A stretch of DNA of 10,254 bases, from positions 1 through 10,254 of the forward strand of contig JAFAGQ010000318.1 in the NCBI GenBank assembly GCA_023422555.1, in the 5' to 3' direction. The notes under the pieces were generated by a model. The model was given only the letters and a program-made list of their open reading frames with translations. It was not told the DNA's origin and ran no database searches. Origin of the DNA: Pseudomonadota bacterium. GTDB taxonomy: Bacteria > Pseudomonadota > Gammaproteobacteria > Burkholderiales > Burkholderiaceae_B. Below, in pieces: positions 1-6,515 of the stretch (the first letter of the stretch is position 1; each line of letters opens with the position of its first letter). Position numbers and translations under genes: made by a program.

Positions 1-33
1 CCCATGCTCAAGAATAACAAGGCAGTATCATGA
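1..33 (+). CDS. glyQ: Glycyl-tRNA synthetase alpha chain, 3' end only (partial)
   Basis: The first ten codons of the window read PMLKNNKAVS followed by TGA at 31-33. E. coli GlyQ ends in a similar way, with GFPM followed by a short Lys/Asn-rich tail, and glyQ normally lies directly before glyS. The TGA overlaps the glyS start as ATGA (30-33), which is typical of coupled genes. The alpha chain carries the catalytic core of the tetrameric (alpha2beta2) bacterial glycyl-tRNA synthetase. Only the tail is visible, so the identification rests on context, frame and the PM motif. Confidence 0.78.
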   Translation, partial: PMLKNNKAVS

Positions 34-2165
34 ATTCGCCCTTACTTGTTGAACTGTTTACCGAAGAATTACCTCCGCGTGCCCTCAAAAAACTGGGGCA
101 GGCGTTTGCCGACAGCCTGACGCAGGGTCTGGCAAAGCAGCACCTGGTGGCCGGGGATAGCGTTACGCTCAATTTCGCCACACCGCGCCGTCTGGCCGCA
201 CACCTGAGTGACGTTCTGGATGTTGCGCCCGATCAACCCTTTACCGAGAAACTCATGCCGGTCAAAGTGGGTCTTGATGCCAATGGCGAGGCGACCTCTG
301 CCCTGCAGAAAAAGCTGGCCGCAAAAAACCTGACACATCTGACCCCCGCCGACCTGGTTCGCGAGTCCGACGGCAAGCAGGAGTATCTGATTGCAAAGGG
401 CACGGCGCCCGGCGCCCGTTTGAAAGACGTGCTGCAGGCCGTGGTGGAATCTGCCCTGGCTGATCTGCCCATTCCCAAAGTCATGCGTTACCAGCTGGCA
501 GACGGAGAAACCAGCGTTCGCTTTGTACGCCCTGTCCACGGTCTGGTGGTACTGCACGGCAGCGATGTGCTGCCCGTTAAAATCCTGGGCATCGACGCCG
601 GTAACCAGACTCGCGGCCATCGCTTCCTGAGCGAAGGCAACATTACCGTCTCTCATCCCGATCAATACGCGAAAACGCTGGAAGAGCAAGGCCGCGTCAT
701 TGCGTCCTTTGACGAACGGCGTGATGCCATTCGCAGGCAACTGGATGAATCGGCTGCAAAACTGGGTGCGTCCCTGGGCGATGAAGCGGATGTGACGCCA
801 CTGCTGGATGAGGTGACCGCACTGGTAGAACACCCCACCATTTATGTCGGCCAGTTTGACGAAAAATTCCTGGCCGTGCCGCAGGAATGCCTGATCCTGA
901 CGATGCGTCTGAACCAGAAGTATTTCCCGCTGTTTGACCCCAGCACCGGCAAACTGACACATCAGTTCCTGATTGTCAGCAATATGCAGGTTGATGACCC
1001 GCATCACATTATCGAGGGCAACGAGCGCGTGATCCGTCCGCGCCTGGCCGATGCCGAGTTCTTTTTTGAAACCGACAGGAAATCGCCACTGGCTTCGCGC
1101 GTCGCCCAGCTCGGCAATATTGTCTACCACAACAAGCTGGGTTCCCAGCACGACCGCGTGGAGCGTCTGCGCCGCATCAGCGTGTTCCTGGCTCAGGCCC
1201 TGAATGCCGATGAATCACGTGCCGACCGTGCCGCGCAGCTGGCCAAGGCCGATCTCAGTTCCAATATGGTGGGCGAGTTCCCTGAACTGCAGGGCATTAT
1301 GGGTGCGTATTACGCACAAGCCGACGGCGAATCCGAAGAGGTGGTCAAGGCACTTGCGGGTCAATACCGCACCCGCTTTGATACGCCCGTAACAGACGAT
1401 ACCCTGGTCAGCGCCGTACTCTTTATCGTCGAACGCGTAGAAACGCTGGTCGGCATCTGGGGCATCGGCCTGCAGCCTTCGGGTGAACGGGATCCTTTTG
1501 GTCTGCGACGTGCGGCGCTTGGTATCATCAGTGCCGTGGAGCAACTGGCTGCCGGCGGCTATCTGGCCCCTGCGTCTGCAGGCAAACCCGCTTTTGACCT
1601 TCAGGCTGTTCTGGCATTTGCGGTCAGCACTTTCCCTCAAGACCTCCTGGACAAGGCAACTGCAGACGAAGTTCTGGCGTACGTTTACGAACGCTATCGC
1701 AATCAGCTTAGCGGTGATTACGCCAAATCGGTGGTTGACGCCGTGATTGCCCTGCAGCCTCCCCTGCAGGAAATGAGTGCACGTATCCAGGCCGTGACTG
1801 CCTTTGCCCAGTTGCCAGAGGCCGAGAGCCTGGCTGCAGCAAATAAACGTATCGGCAACCTGCTCAAGAAAACCGAAGGCGATCTGCCGGCTATTGACCC
1901 GTCCCTGTTCACGGAACCGGCAGAAAAAGCCTTGTACGAAGCGCTGTCAGCCATTGAAAATCAGGCGCGCAGCGATGCAGCCAGTGGCCAGTTCGAAAAG
2001 AGTCTGGCGGCGGTGGCGCAAACGCGCCCGGCCGTGGATGATTTCTTCACCCATGTGATGGTCATGGCCGATGATCCAAAAATCCGTCAGAATCGTCTTG
2101 CCCTGCTCTCTCAGCTGCACGGCATCATGAATCTGGTTGCGGATATTTCAAGGCTGGCGCAATGA
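30..2165 (+). CDS. glyS: Glycyl-tRNA synthetase beta subunit
   Basis: Beta chain of the cytoplasmic alpha2beta2 glycyl-tRNA synthetase, which attaches glycine to tRNA-Gly. The product has 711 residues, slightly longer than the E. coli chain (about 689). It opens with the family N-terminus LLVELFTEELPPRAL (5-19) and keeps the conserved blocks NFATPRRLA (48-56), RFVRPVHGL (164-172), VEHPTIYVGQFDEKFLAVP (266-284), YHNKLGSQHDRVERL (366-380), the HD-like region KADLSSNMVGEFPELQGIMG (406-425) and GERDPFGLRRAALGI (485-499). The last roughly 120 residues match the expected place of the DALR-type anticodon-binding domain. The ATG at 30 is preceded by AAGG (19-22) at a 7-nt spacing and overlaps the glyQ stop by 4 nt. 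The 3' end overlaps gmhB by 4 nt. No frameshift or missing block is seen. Confidence 0.98.
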   Translation: MNSPLLVELFTEELPPRALKKLGQAFADSLTQGLAKQHLVAGDSVTLNFATPRRLAAHLSDVLDVAPDQPFTEKLMPVKVGLDANGEATSALQKKLAAKNLTHLTPADLVRESDGKQEYLIAKGTAPGARLKDVLQAVVESALADLPIPKVMRYQLADGETSVRFVRPVHGLVVLHGSDVLPVKILGIDAGNQTRGHRFLSEGNITVSHPDQYAKTLEEQGRVIASFDERRDAIRRQLDESAAKLGASLGDEADVTPLLDEVTALVEHPTIYVGQFDEKFLAVPQECLILTMRLNQKYFPLFDPSTGKLTHQFLIVSNMQVDDPHHIIEGNERVIRPRLADAEFFFETDRKSPLASRVAQLGNIVYHNKLGSQHDRVERLRRISVFLAQALNADESRADRAAQLAKADLSSNMVGEFPELQGIMGAYYAQADGESEEVVKALAGQYRTRFDTPVTDDTLVSAVLFIVERVETLVGIWGIGLQPSGERDPFGLRRAALGIISAVEQLAAGGYLAPASAGKPAFDLQAVLAFAVSTFPQDLLDKATADEVLAYVYERYRNQLSGDYAKSVVDAVIALQPPLQEMSARIQAVTAFAQLPEAESLAAANKRIGNLLKKTEGDLPAIDPSLFTEPAEKALYEALSAIENQARSDAASGQFEKSLAAVAQTRPAVDDFFTHVMVMADDPKIRQNRLALLSQLHGIMNLVADISRLAQ

Positions 2166-2701
2166 GACTTGCCATCCTGGATCGTGATGGCGTGATCAAT
2201 GAAGACAGCCCCGACTTCATCAAGTCGGCTGACGAATGGATCCCCTTGCCTGGCAGTCTGCAGGCCATTGCCCGCCTCTCGCGCGCTGGCTGGAAAGTGG
2301 TGGTTGCCACGAATCAGTCAGGCCTGGGCCGTGGCCTGTTTTCACCAGACGAACTCACTGCCATTCATCAGAAAATGCAGCAGCAGCTCGCACTGCTTGG
2401 CGGACACATTGATGCCATTTTCATGTGCCCGCATTTGCCGGATGCCGGCTGCACCTGCCGCAAGCCCCTGCCTGGCATGTTTCTGGACATTCTGGATCGC
2501 TACGATGTGCCTGCGCATGAAGTGGTCACAGTGGGTGATTCCCTGCGCGACCTAGAGGCGGCACACGCTGCCGGATGTCAGACGTGGCTGGTGGAAACGG
2601 GTAATGGTAAAAAGACCCTGAACGACCCGGCGCTGCCCGATTCAGTTCAGGTGCGGCCTACGCTGGCCGATGTTGTAGAGAGCTGGCTTACGGAATCCTG
2701 A
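2162..2701 (+). CDS. gmhB: D-glycero-beta-D-manno-heptose 1,7-bisphosphate 7-phosphatase
   Basis: HAD-superfamily cytoplasmic phosphatase that removes the 7-phosphate from D-glycero-beta-D-manno-heptose 1,7-bisphosphate on the way to ADP-heptose for the LPS inner core. The product has 179 residues, close to the usual 180-190. The HAD nucleophile motif LDRDGVIN gives D7 and D9. Motif II is ATNQSG (49-54). The zinc loop of GmhB is complete (C89, H91, C97, C99, in CPHLPDAGCTC) and K101 follows it. The acidic motif is VGDSLRDLEAA (124-134, D126 and D130). The start ATG overlaps the glyS stop as ATGA, and AAGG (2150-2153) lies 8 nt upstream. A general histidinol-phosphatase-type HAD enzyme is the main alternative, but the Zn loop and the neighbouring acyltransferase favour GmhB. 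Confidence 0.95.
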   Translation: MRLAILDRDGVINEDSPDFIKSADEWIPLPGSLQAIARLSRAGWKVVVATNQSGLGRGLFSPDELTAIHQKMQQQLALLGGHIDAIFMCPHLPDAGCTCRKPLPGMFLDILDRYDVPAHEVVTVGDSLRDLEAAHAAGCQTWLVETGNGKKTLNDPALPDSVQVRPTLADVVESWLTES

Positions 2702-2703
2702 TC

Positions 2704-3438
2704 ATGCTTTTATTGCGCTCTGTTCTTTTCCTGCTTTTCCAGGCCATCACCGTTGTACCTTACGCCTTCAGTTGCGTACTGGTTATGCCGTTCCCGTTTA
2801 TCTGGCGCTATCGTTATACCGTTCAGTGGCCACGCATGGTGCTGTGGGCGGCGAAGGTACTGGTGGGTATCCGCTATCAGACCAAGGGCCTGGAAAACAT
2901 TCCTGATTCGCCCGTCATTTATCTGAGCAAGCACCAGTCTACCTGGGAAACCATGTTTTTTGCCTGGTTCCTGCCTCGGCCTGCCTGCTTTGTCTACAAG
3001 CGCGAACTCAATTACATTCCGTTTTTCGGCTGGGGTCTGGCCAGTCTGCGCAATATCGCCATCGACCGAAAACAGGGCAAGAACGCCATGCAGCAGGTCA
3101 TGGAGATCGGGACGAAGCGACTCGCAGAGGGTCGTGCGCCCGTTCTTTTTCCTGAAGGCACACGCATCCCACCCGGACAGGTAGGCAGCTACAAACTGGG
3201 CGGGGCGCGACTGGCAGTGCATGCCAATACCCCGATTATTCCGATAGCCCATAACGCCGGCGAATGCTGGCCCAAGAAACCGTTTGTGAAAAAGCCCGGT
3301 CTGGTCACCGTTTCCTTCGGACCGGCAATCGAGCCAGCAGGTCGGTCACCCGACGAAGTCATGGCCGATGTACGCAACTGGATCGAAGCGGAAATGCGCG
3401 TGCTCAATCCTGAGCGCTATCATGACGACGCAGCCTGA
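2704..3438 (+). CDS. plsC: 1-acyl-sn-glycerol-3-phosphate acyltransferase (PlsC family)
   Basis: Inner-membrane enzyme of the lysophosphatidic acid acyltransferase family, expected to acylate 1-acyl-glycerol-3-phosphate to phosphatidic acid. The product has 244 residues. A hydrophobic N-terminal segment (about 2-34) is the likely membrane anchor. Motif I is KHQSTWE (76-82), giving H77 and E82, an HX4E form of the usual HX4D. Further motifs are YKREL (98-102), FPEGTR (149-154) and TPIIPIAHNAG (176-186). The gene starts 2 nt after the gmhB stop, with only a weak GGA 9 nt upstream, so translation is probably coupled. Its end overlaps the next gene by 17 nt. The exact acyl substrate cannot be read from sequence, and a housekeeping PlsC or a paralogue are both possible. 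Confidence 0.92.
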   Translation: MLLLRSVLFLLFQAITVVPYAFSCVLVMPFPFIWRYRYTVQWPRMVLWAAKVLVGIRYQTKGLENIPDSPVIYLSKHQSTWETMFFAWFLPRPACFVYKRELNYIPFFGWGLASLRNIAIDRKQGKNAMQQVMEIGTKRLAEGRAPVLFPEGTRIPPGQVGSYKLGGARLAVHANTPIIPIAHNAGECWPKKPFVKKPGLVTVSFGPAIEPAGRSPDEVMADVRNWIEAEMRVLNPERYHDDAA

Positions 3439-4222
3439 ACTTTTTCAGACACCAGCCCCCCTTCTGCCCGAGGGTGCACGTCTGCGCACTGTGGCCACCA
3501 CCGAGGGTCTGATCAGCTTTACCCTGTTGCGCAGTCGCCGCCGCAGTATCGGATTTGTGATTGGCACTGACGGTTTGCGTGTGACAGCACCTTACTGGGT
3601 TTCACTCAAACAGATTGACCAGGCGGTCCAGGAAAAAGCGGCATGGATACAGCGCAAGCTGCAAATCTGGCGCGATCGCGCAGAAAAAGCGGCCGATGCT
3701 CAGGCTGCCTGGCGTGCCTGCACTCGCCTGCCCTACCTTGGTACAACAATTTCAGTTGACATAGACAACCTGGCTCGCAAACCGCGCTTTGACGGTGACG
3801 CGTTGCAACCGCAAGCACAGGATACGCTGTGGCTGCCAATGAGCGCTGCGGCCGGCCCGCAAGAGAAGCGTGCTGCTGCCGTCCGCTGGCTGCGTGCACA
3901 GGCACAGGAGTATATCGATACTCGCATACGGGTGCTGGCAGACAATGCCGGTTTGCAGTTTCAGGCATGGAAGCTGTCGCGTGCCCGAGCACGCTGGGGT
4001 TCCTGCAACAGCGCAGGTCATATTCGCCTGAACTGGCGCCTGGTCCATTTCTCGCATGATGTCATCGATTATGTGATCGCCCACGAACTGGCGCATCTCA
4101 GACAGTTGAATCACAGCGCAAAATTCTGGGCGCAGGTGGGCGTGATTTTGCCGGGCTATGAAGCTGCCATGCAGACTCTTAAAACCACTGATATGTCTGC
4201 ATTGCCGGAACTGGAAGACTGA
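3422..4222 (+). CDS. YgjP-like (DUF45) zinc metallopeptidase-like protein
   Basis: Member of the YgjP/DUF45 family, which is related to SprT/M48-type metallopeptidases; its physiological substrate is not established. The product has 266 residues from the chosen start. The C-terminal half carries the family signature: LSRARARWGSCN (185-196), then IRLNWRLVHF (201-210), then the zinc site VIAHELAHLRQLNHSAKFW with HELAH at 221-225 (H221, E222, H225) and H231 as a likely further ligand. The N-terminal part has the RSRRRSIGF (37-45) strand region and a charged helix. An in-frame ATG at 3368 would add 18 residues lying fully inside plsC. I prefer the ATG at 3422 because the family starts near here and a weak TGAG lies 7 nt upstream. 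The 17-nt overlap with plsC places it in the glyS operon. Confidence 0.9.
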   Translation: MTTQPELFQTPAPLLPEGARLRTVATTEGLISFTLLRSRRRSIGFVIGTDGLRVTAPYWVSLKQIDQAVQEKAAWIQRKLQIWRDRAEKAADAQAAWRACTRLPYLGTTISVDIDNLARKPRFDGDALQPQAQDTLWLPMSAAAGPQEKRAAAVRWLRAQAQEYIDTRIRVLADNAGLQFQAWKLSRARARWGSCNSAGHIRLNWRLVHFSHDVIDYVIAHELAHLRQLNHSAKFWAQVGVILPGYEAAMQTLKTTDMSALPELED

Positions 4223-4364
4223 CGGCTGGCGTATCGCCAAACTTGCATCGTCCCTCAATATCTCCTCAGAGCCTGATTTTCCCTGTTCCGCTTCCGGTCT
4301 GCATAGCATGCAACTGAAAAGCGGCGTCTATGACGTTCGCAATATTTCACTTTTATGGTGCAGA

Positions 4365-4395
4365 TGTCATGCCGGCGCAGCGCACCGCCATGACA
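4365..4395. repeat. Inverted repeat TGTCATG/CATGACA upstream of gloA
   Basis: TGTCATG at 4365-4371 and its exact reverse complement CATGACA at 4389-4395 are separated by 17 GC-rich bases. The centre-to-centre distance is 24 bp, a little over two helical turns, which would suit a dimeric DNA-binding protein; a weak RNA stem is also possible. It lies about 30 bp upstream of the possible gloA -10 box. The function is unknown. Confidence 0.35.
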
Positions 4396-4426
4396 CGTTC
4401 GTGTGGGTAGACGTGCAGTGATCGTG

Positions 4427-4432
4427 TATCAT
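4427..4432 (+). promoter_or_regulatory. Possible -10 box for gloA
   Basis: TATCAT matches the sigma-70 -10 consensus at 5 of 6 positions and lies about 50 nt before the gloA start. The hexamer 17 nt upstream (TGGGTA, 4404-4409) is a poor -35 match, and a better one (TAGACG, 4408-4413) is spaced only 13 nt away. Treat this as a weak candidate. Confidence 0.3.
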
Positions 4433-4436
4433 AGGG

Positions 4437-4452
4437 ACTCGCACCCGCGAGT
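4437..4452 (+). promoter_or_regulatory. Hairpin ACTCGC-accc-GCGAGT in the gloA leader
   Basis: A perfect 6-bp stem with a 4-nt loop is followed by TTATTT (4453-4458). If transcription starts just after the TATCAT box, the gloA mRNA would begin with this hairpin. It could also act as a weak intrinsic terminator for read-through from the upstream operon, although it lies 215 nt beyond that operon's last stop codon. Confidence 0.4.
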
Positions 4453-4481
4453 TATTTCCACTACGATATTACGAGGCTATC

Positions 4482-4895
4482 ATGCAATTTCTGCACACCA
4501 TGTTACGCGTTGGCGACCTGGAACGATCCATTGATTTCTACACAAATGTCATCGGCATGAAACTGCTGCGCCGTTCCGAAAATCCCGAATACAAATACAG
4601 CCTTGCCTTTCTGGGCTTTGCTGCCAATCCTGAGCAGGCAGAACTGGAGCTCACTTATAACCATGGCGTCAGCGAATACAACATGGGCGATGCCTATGGA
4701 CATATCGCCATTGGCGTACCTGATGCATATGCCGCCTGTGAGGCCGTCAAGAAAGCAGGCGGAAATGTCACGCGCGAAGCGGGTCCGGTCAAGGGTGGTA
4801 CAACGGTCATTGCCTTTGTGCAGGATCCTGACGGCTACAAGATCGAACTGATTGAGCGCAAGGACATGGACGCTGCAGGCACGGGGCTTCGCTGA
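4482..4895 (+). CDS. gloA: Lactoylglutathione lyase (glyoxalase I)
   Basis: Cytoplasmic metalloenzyme that converts the hemithioacetal of methylglyoxal and glutathione into S-lactoylglutathione, the first step of methylglyoxal detoxification. The product has 137 residues, nearly the E. coli length (135), and shows extensive identity to it, for example LHTMLRVGDLERSIDFY (4-20), SENPEYKYSLAF (32-43), GGNVTREAGPVKGGTTVIAF (93-112) and DPDGYKIELIE (115-125). All four metal ligands of the short, Ni-dependent bacterial class are present: H5, E56, H74 and E122. GAGG (4473-4476) lies 5 nt before the ATG. The gene is separated from both neighbours by more than 140 nt, so it probably has its own promoter. 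Confidence 0.98.
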   Translation: MQFLHTMLRVGDLERSIDFYTNVIGMKLLRRSENPEYKYSLAFLGFAANPEQAELELTYNHGVSEYNMGDAYGHIAIGVPDAYAACEAVKKAGGNVTREAGPVKGGTTVIAFVQDPDGYKIELIERKDMDAAGTGLR

Positions 4896-4975
4896 GATAT
4901 CCTCGTGAATATCCGTTGCAGAAATTTTCTGTTGAGATTCTCGGCTGAAATCAACTGCTGAGTTCACTTGCCAAA

Positions 4976-4981
4976 GATAAT
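4976..4981 (+). promoter_or_regulatory. Possible -10 box for pyk
   Basis: GATAAT matches the sigma-70 -10 consensus at 5 of 6 positions and lies 64 nt before the pyk start. The bases 16-18 nt upstream do not resemble TTGACA, so it would need an activator or be a weak promoter. The rest of the 150-nt gap after gloA (4896-5045) is AT-richer, with short palindromes such as CAGAAAtTTTCTG (4919-4931) and no clear terminator. Confidence 0.3.
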
Positions 4982-4990
4982 AAGACTGTA

Positions 4991-5020
4991 GCGGCTGGCA
5001 GACTGCCTGCCGCCAGCCGC
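4991..5020 (+). promoter_or_regulatory. GC-rich hairpin in the pyk 5' leader
   Basis: GCGGCTGGC (4991-4999) and GCCAGCCGC (5012-5020) form a perfect 9-bp stem around a 12-nt loop. An alternative pairing uses GGCAG (4997-5001) with CTGCC (5007-5011). No T-tract follows, so it is not a standard terminator. It ends 11 nt before the AAGGA ribosome binding site (5032-5036; 9 nt from the ATG), where it could affect mRNA stability or ribosome access. Confidence 0.55.
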
Positions 5021-5045
5021 CGACCAAGCCAAAGGAAACGCCTAC

Positions 5046-6515
5046 ATGACATTGCAGACAAACGTAAGACGTCGCACCAAGATTGTTGCGACACTGGGTC
5101 CTGCCACCACCTCCGAATCACAGATTGAAGCCATGATCGCTGCGGGCATGAATGTGGCCCGCTTCAATTTTTCGCATGGCGAACCCGACGATCACCGTGA
5201 GCGGGCAAAGATCATTCGCCGACTCGAGGAAAAGCACGACGTGCATATCGCCATTCTGGGCGATCTGCAGGGACCAAAGATTCGTATCGCCCGCTTCGAG
5301 AATCAGAAGGTCATGCTTGAAGAAGGTCAGGAATTCGTCCTCTCTAACGATTACCCCTACGAAAAAGGGACCGAGAAAATCGTCGGCATTGATTACCCTG
5401 AACTGGTAACCGACTGCCGGCCCGGCGATGAATTGTTGCTTGATGACGGTCGCATTGTGCTTGAGGTTGTGCGCATTGAAGGACAGAACGTTTACACCAC
5501 GGTCATCTCGGGTGGCGAACTGTCCAACAATAAAGGCATTAACCGCCGGGGTGGCGGACTGTCGGCACCCAGCCTGACAGAAAAGGACAAGGCCGATATT
5601 CTGCTGGCTGCAGAGATTGGCGTGGACTTCATTGCCGTGTCATTTCCACGCTATGGCCGTGACATGGAAGAAGCCCGCAGACTGGTGCGCGAGGCAGGCA
5701 GCCAGGCATGGATTATTGCCAAGATCGAACGTGCGGAAGCCGTGGCCGATGACCGCGCCCTGGATGAGCTGATTGCCGCCAGCGATGGCGTGATGGTGGC
5801 CCGCGGCGACCTGGGCGTGGAAGTCGGCGATGCCGAACTAGTGGGTATCCAGAAAAATATCATTCGTCATGCGCGTACACTGAACAAGTTTGTGATTACG
5901 GCAACGCAGATGATGGAATCGATGATCAATCATCCCTTCCCCACTCGTGCCGAAGTATCCGACGTGGCCAATGCTGTGCTCGATTACACCGATGCCGTGA
6001 TGCTGTCCGGCGAAAGTGCCTCCGGACGCTATCCGGTGGAAACCGTCAAGGCCATGGCGCGAATCTGCCTGGGTGCGGAAAAACACCCCACCACCACACA
6101 ATCGCATCATCGACTGGGCGAAACCTTTACACGCTTTGATGAAACCATTGCACTGGCTGCCATGTACGCAGCCAATCACTTTCATCAGGTGCGCGCCATT
6201 ATTTCGCTGAGCGAAAGCGGTCATACCCCCCTCATCATGTCGCGCATCCGTTCGGGTGTGCCCATTTACTGCCTGACACCACACGACAGCACCCGCAACC
6301 GCGTGGCCATGTTCCGCGGCGTCTATCCGGTGCATTTTGATCCGTCGACAGAATCGAACACCGATGTGGCACGCGCTGCCGTGGCGCAACTGCTCAAATA
6401 CCAGACGCTGAATCGCGGCGACTGGGTACTGCTTCTTCAGGGTGACCATTACGGTGTGCCGGGTGCCACCAATAGTATGAAACTGCTTTGCATGGATGAT
6501 TTTCTGGATGAATGA
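5046..6515 (+). CDS. pyk: Pyruvate kinase (PykA-like)
   Basis: Cytoplasmic glycolytic enzyme that transfers phosphate from phosphoenolpyruvate to ADP, giving pyruvate and ATP. The product has 489 residues, and the sequence resembles E. coli PykA more than PykF (for example GDLQGPKIRIARF, SNNKGINRRGGGLSA and ITATQMMESMI). Active-site elements are visible: R39, N41, S43 and H44 in ARFNFSHG; the B domain at about 75-175; catalytic K226 and metal ligand E228 in IIAKIERAE; the ARGDLGVEVGD block (252-262) with D255; and T285/T287 in ITATQMMES. The C-terminal regulatory domain (about 355-489) is complete. In the block VLDYTDAVMLSGESA (311-325) a tyrosine, Y313, replaces the glycine usual in DGTDAVML. 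The 3' end overlaps glxK. Confidence 0.97.
   Translation: MTLQTNVRRRTKIVATLGPATTSESQIEAMIAAGMNVARFNFSHGEPDDHRERAKIIRRLEEKHDVHIAILGDLQGPKIRIARFENQKVMLEEGQEFVLSNDYPYEKGTEKIVGIDYPELVTDCRPGDELLLDDGRIVLEVVRIEGQNVYTTVISGGELSNNKGINRRGGGLSAPSLTEKDKADILLAAEIGVDFIAVSFPRYGRDMEEARRLVREAGSQAWIIAKIERAEAVADDRALDELIAASDGVMVARGDLGVEVGDAELVGIQKNIIRHARTLNKFVITATQMMESMINHPFPTRAEVSDVANAVLDYTDAVMLSGESASGRYPVETVKAMARICLGAEKHPTTTQSHHRLGETFTRFDETIALAAMYAANHFHQVRAIISLSESGHTPLIMSRIRSGVPIYCLTPHDSTRNRVAMFRGVYPVHFDPSTESNTDVARAAVAQLLKYQTLNRGDWVLLLQGDHYGVPGATNSMKLLCMDDFLDE

Larger units (their letters stand above)
4223..4481. other. Intergenic region with inverted repeats before gloA
   Basis: No convincing gene lies in these 259 nt. 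Directly after the stop of the metallopeptidase-like gene is a small hairpin, TGGCG-tat-CGCCA (4227-4239), with no T-tract. Further on are a 7-bp inverted repeat (4365-4371/4389-4395), a TATCAT box (4427-4432) and a 6-bp hairpin (4437-4452) with a T-rich tail. A clear intrinsic terminator directly behind the upstream operon is not seen. Confidence 0.6.

Noticed and set aside
69..1151. 360-codon open frame on the minus strand opposite glyS
   Set aside because: It lies wholly inside a clearly conserved gene, has no recognisable family motifs, and is explained by the codon bias of glyS keeping the opposite frame open.
3368..3421. Upstream ATG extension of the YgjP-like gene
   Set aside because: The 18 extra residues are fully encoded inside plsC in another frame and do not resemble the family N-terminus. 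The ATG at 3422 is a better start.
4158..4421. 87-codon plus-strand frame running from the metallopeptidase-like gene into the gloA upstream gap
   Set aside because: It starts inside the conserved gene, has no good ribosome binding site and no recognisable motif, and its composition looks non-coding.
4991..5020. Intrinsic terminator of gloA
   Set aside because: The hairpin is strong but no T-tract follows, and it lies just upstream of the pyk ribosome binding site, so a leader element is more likely.
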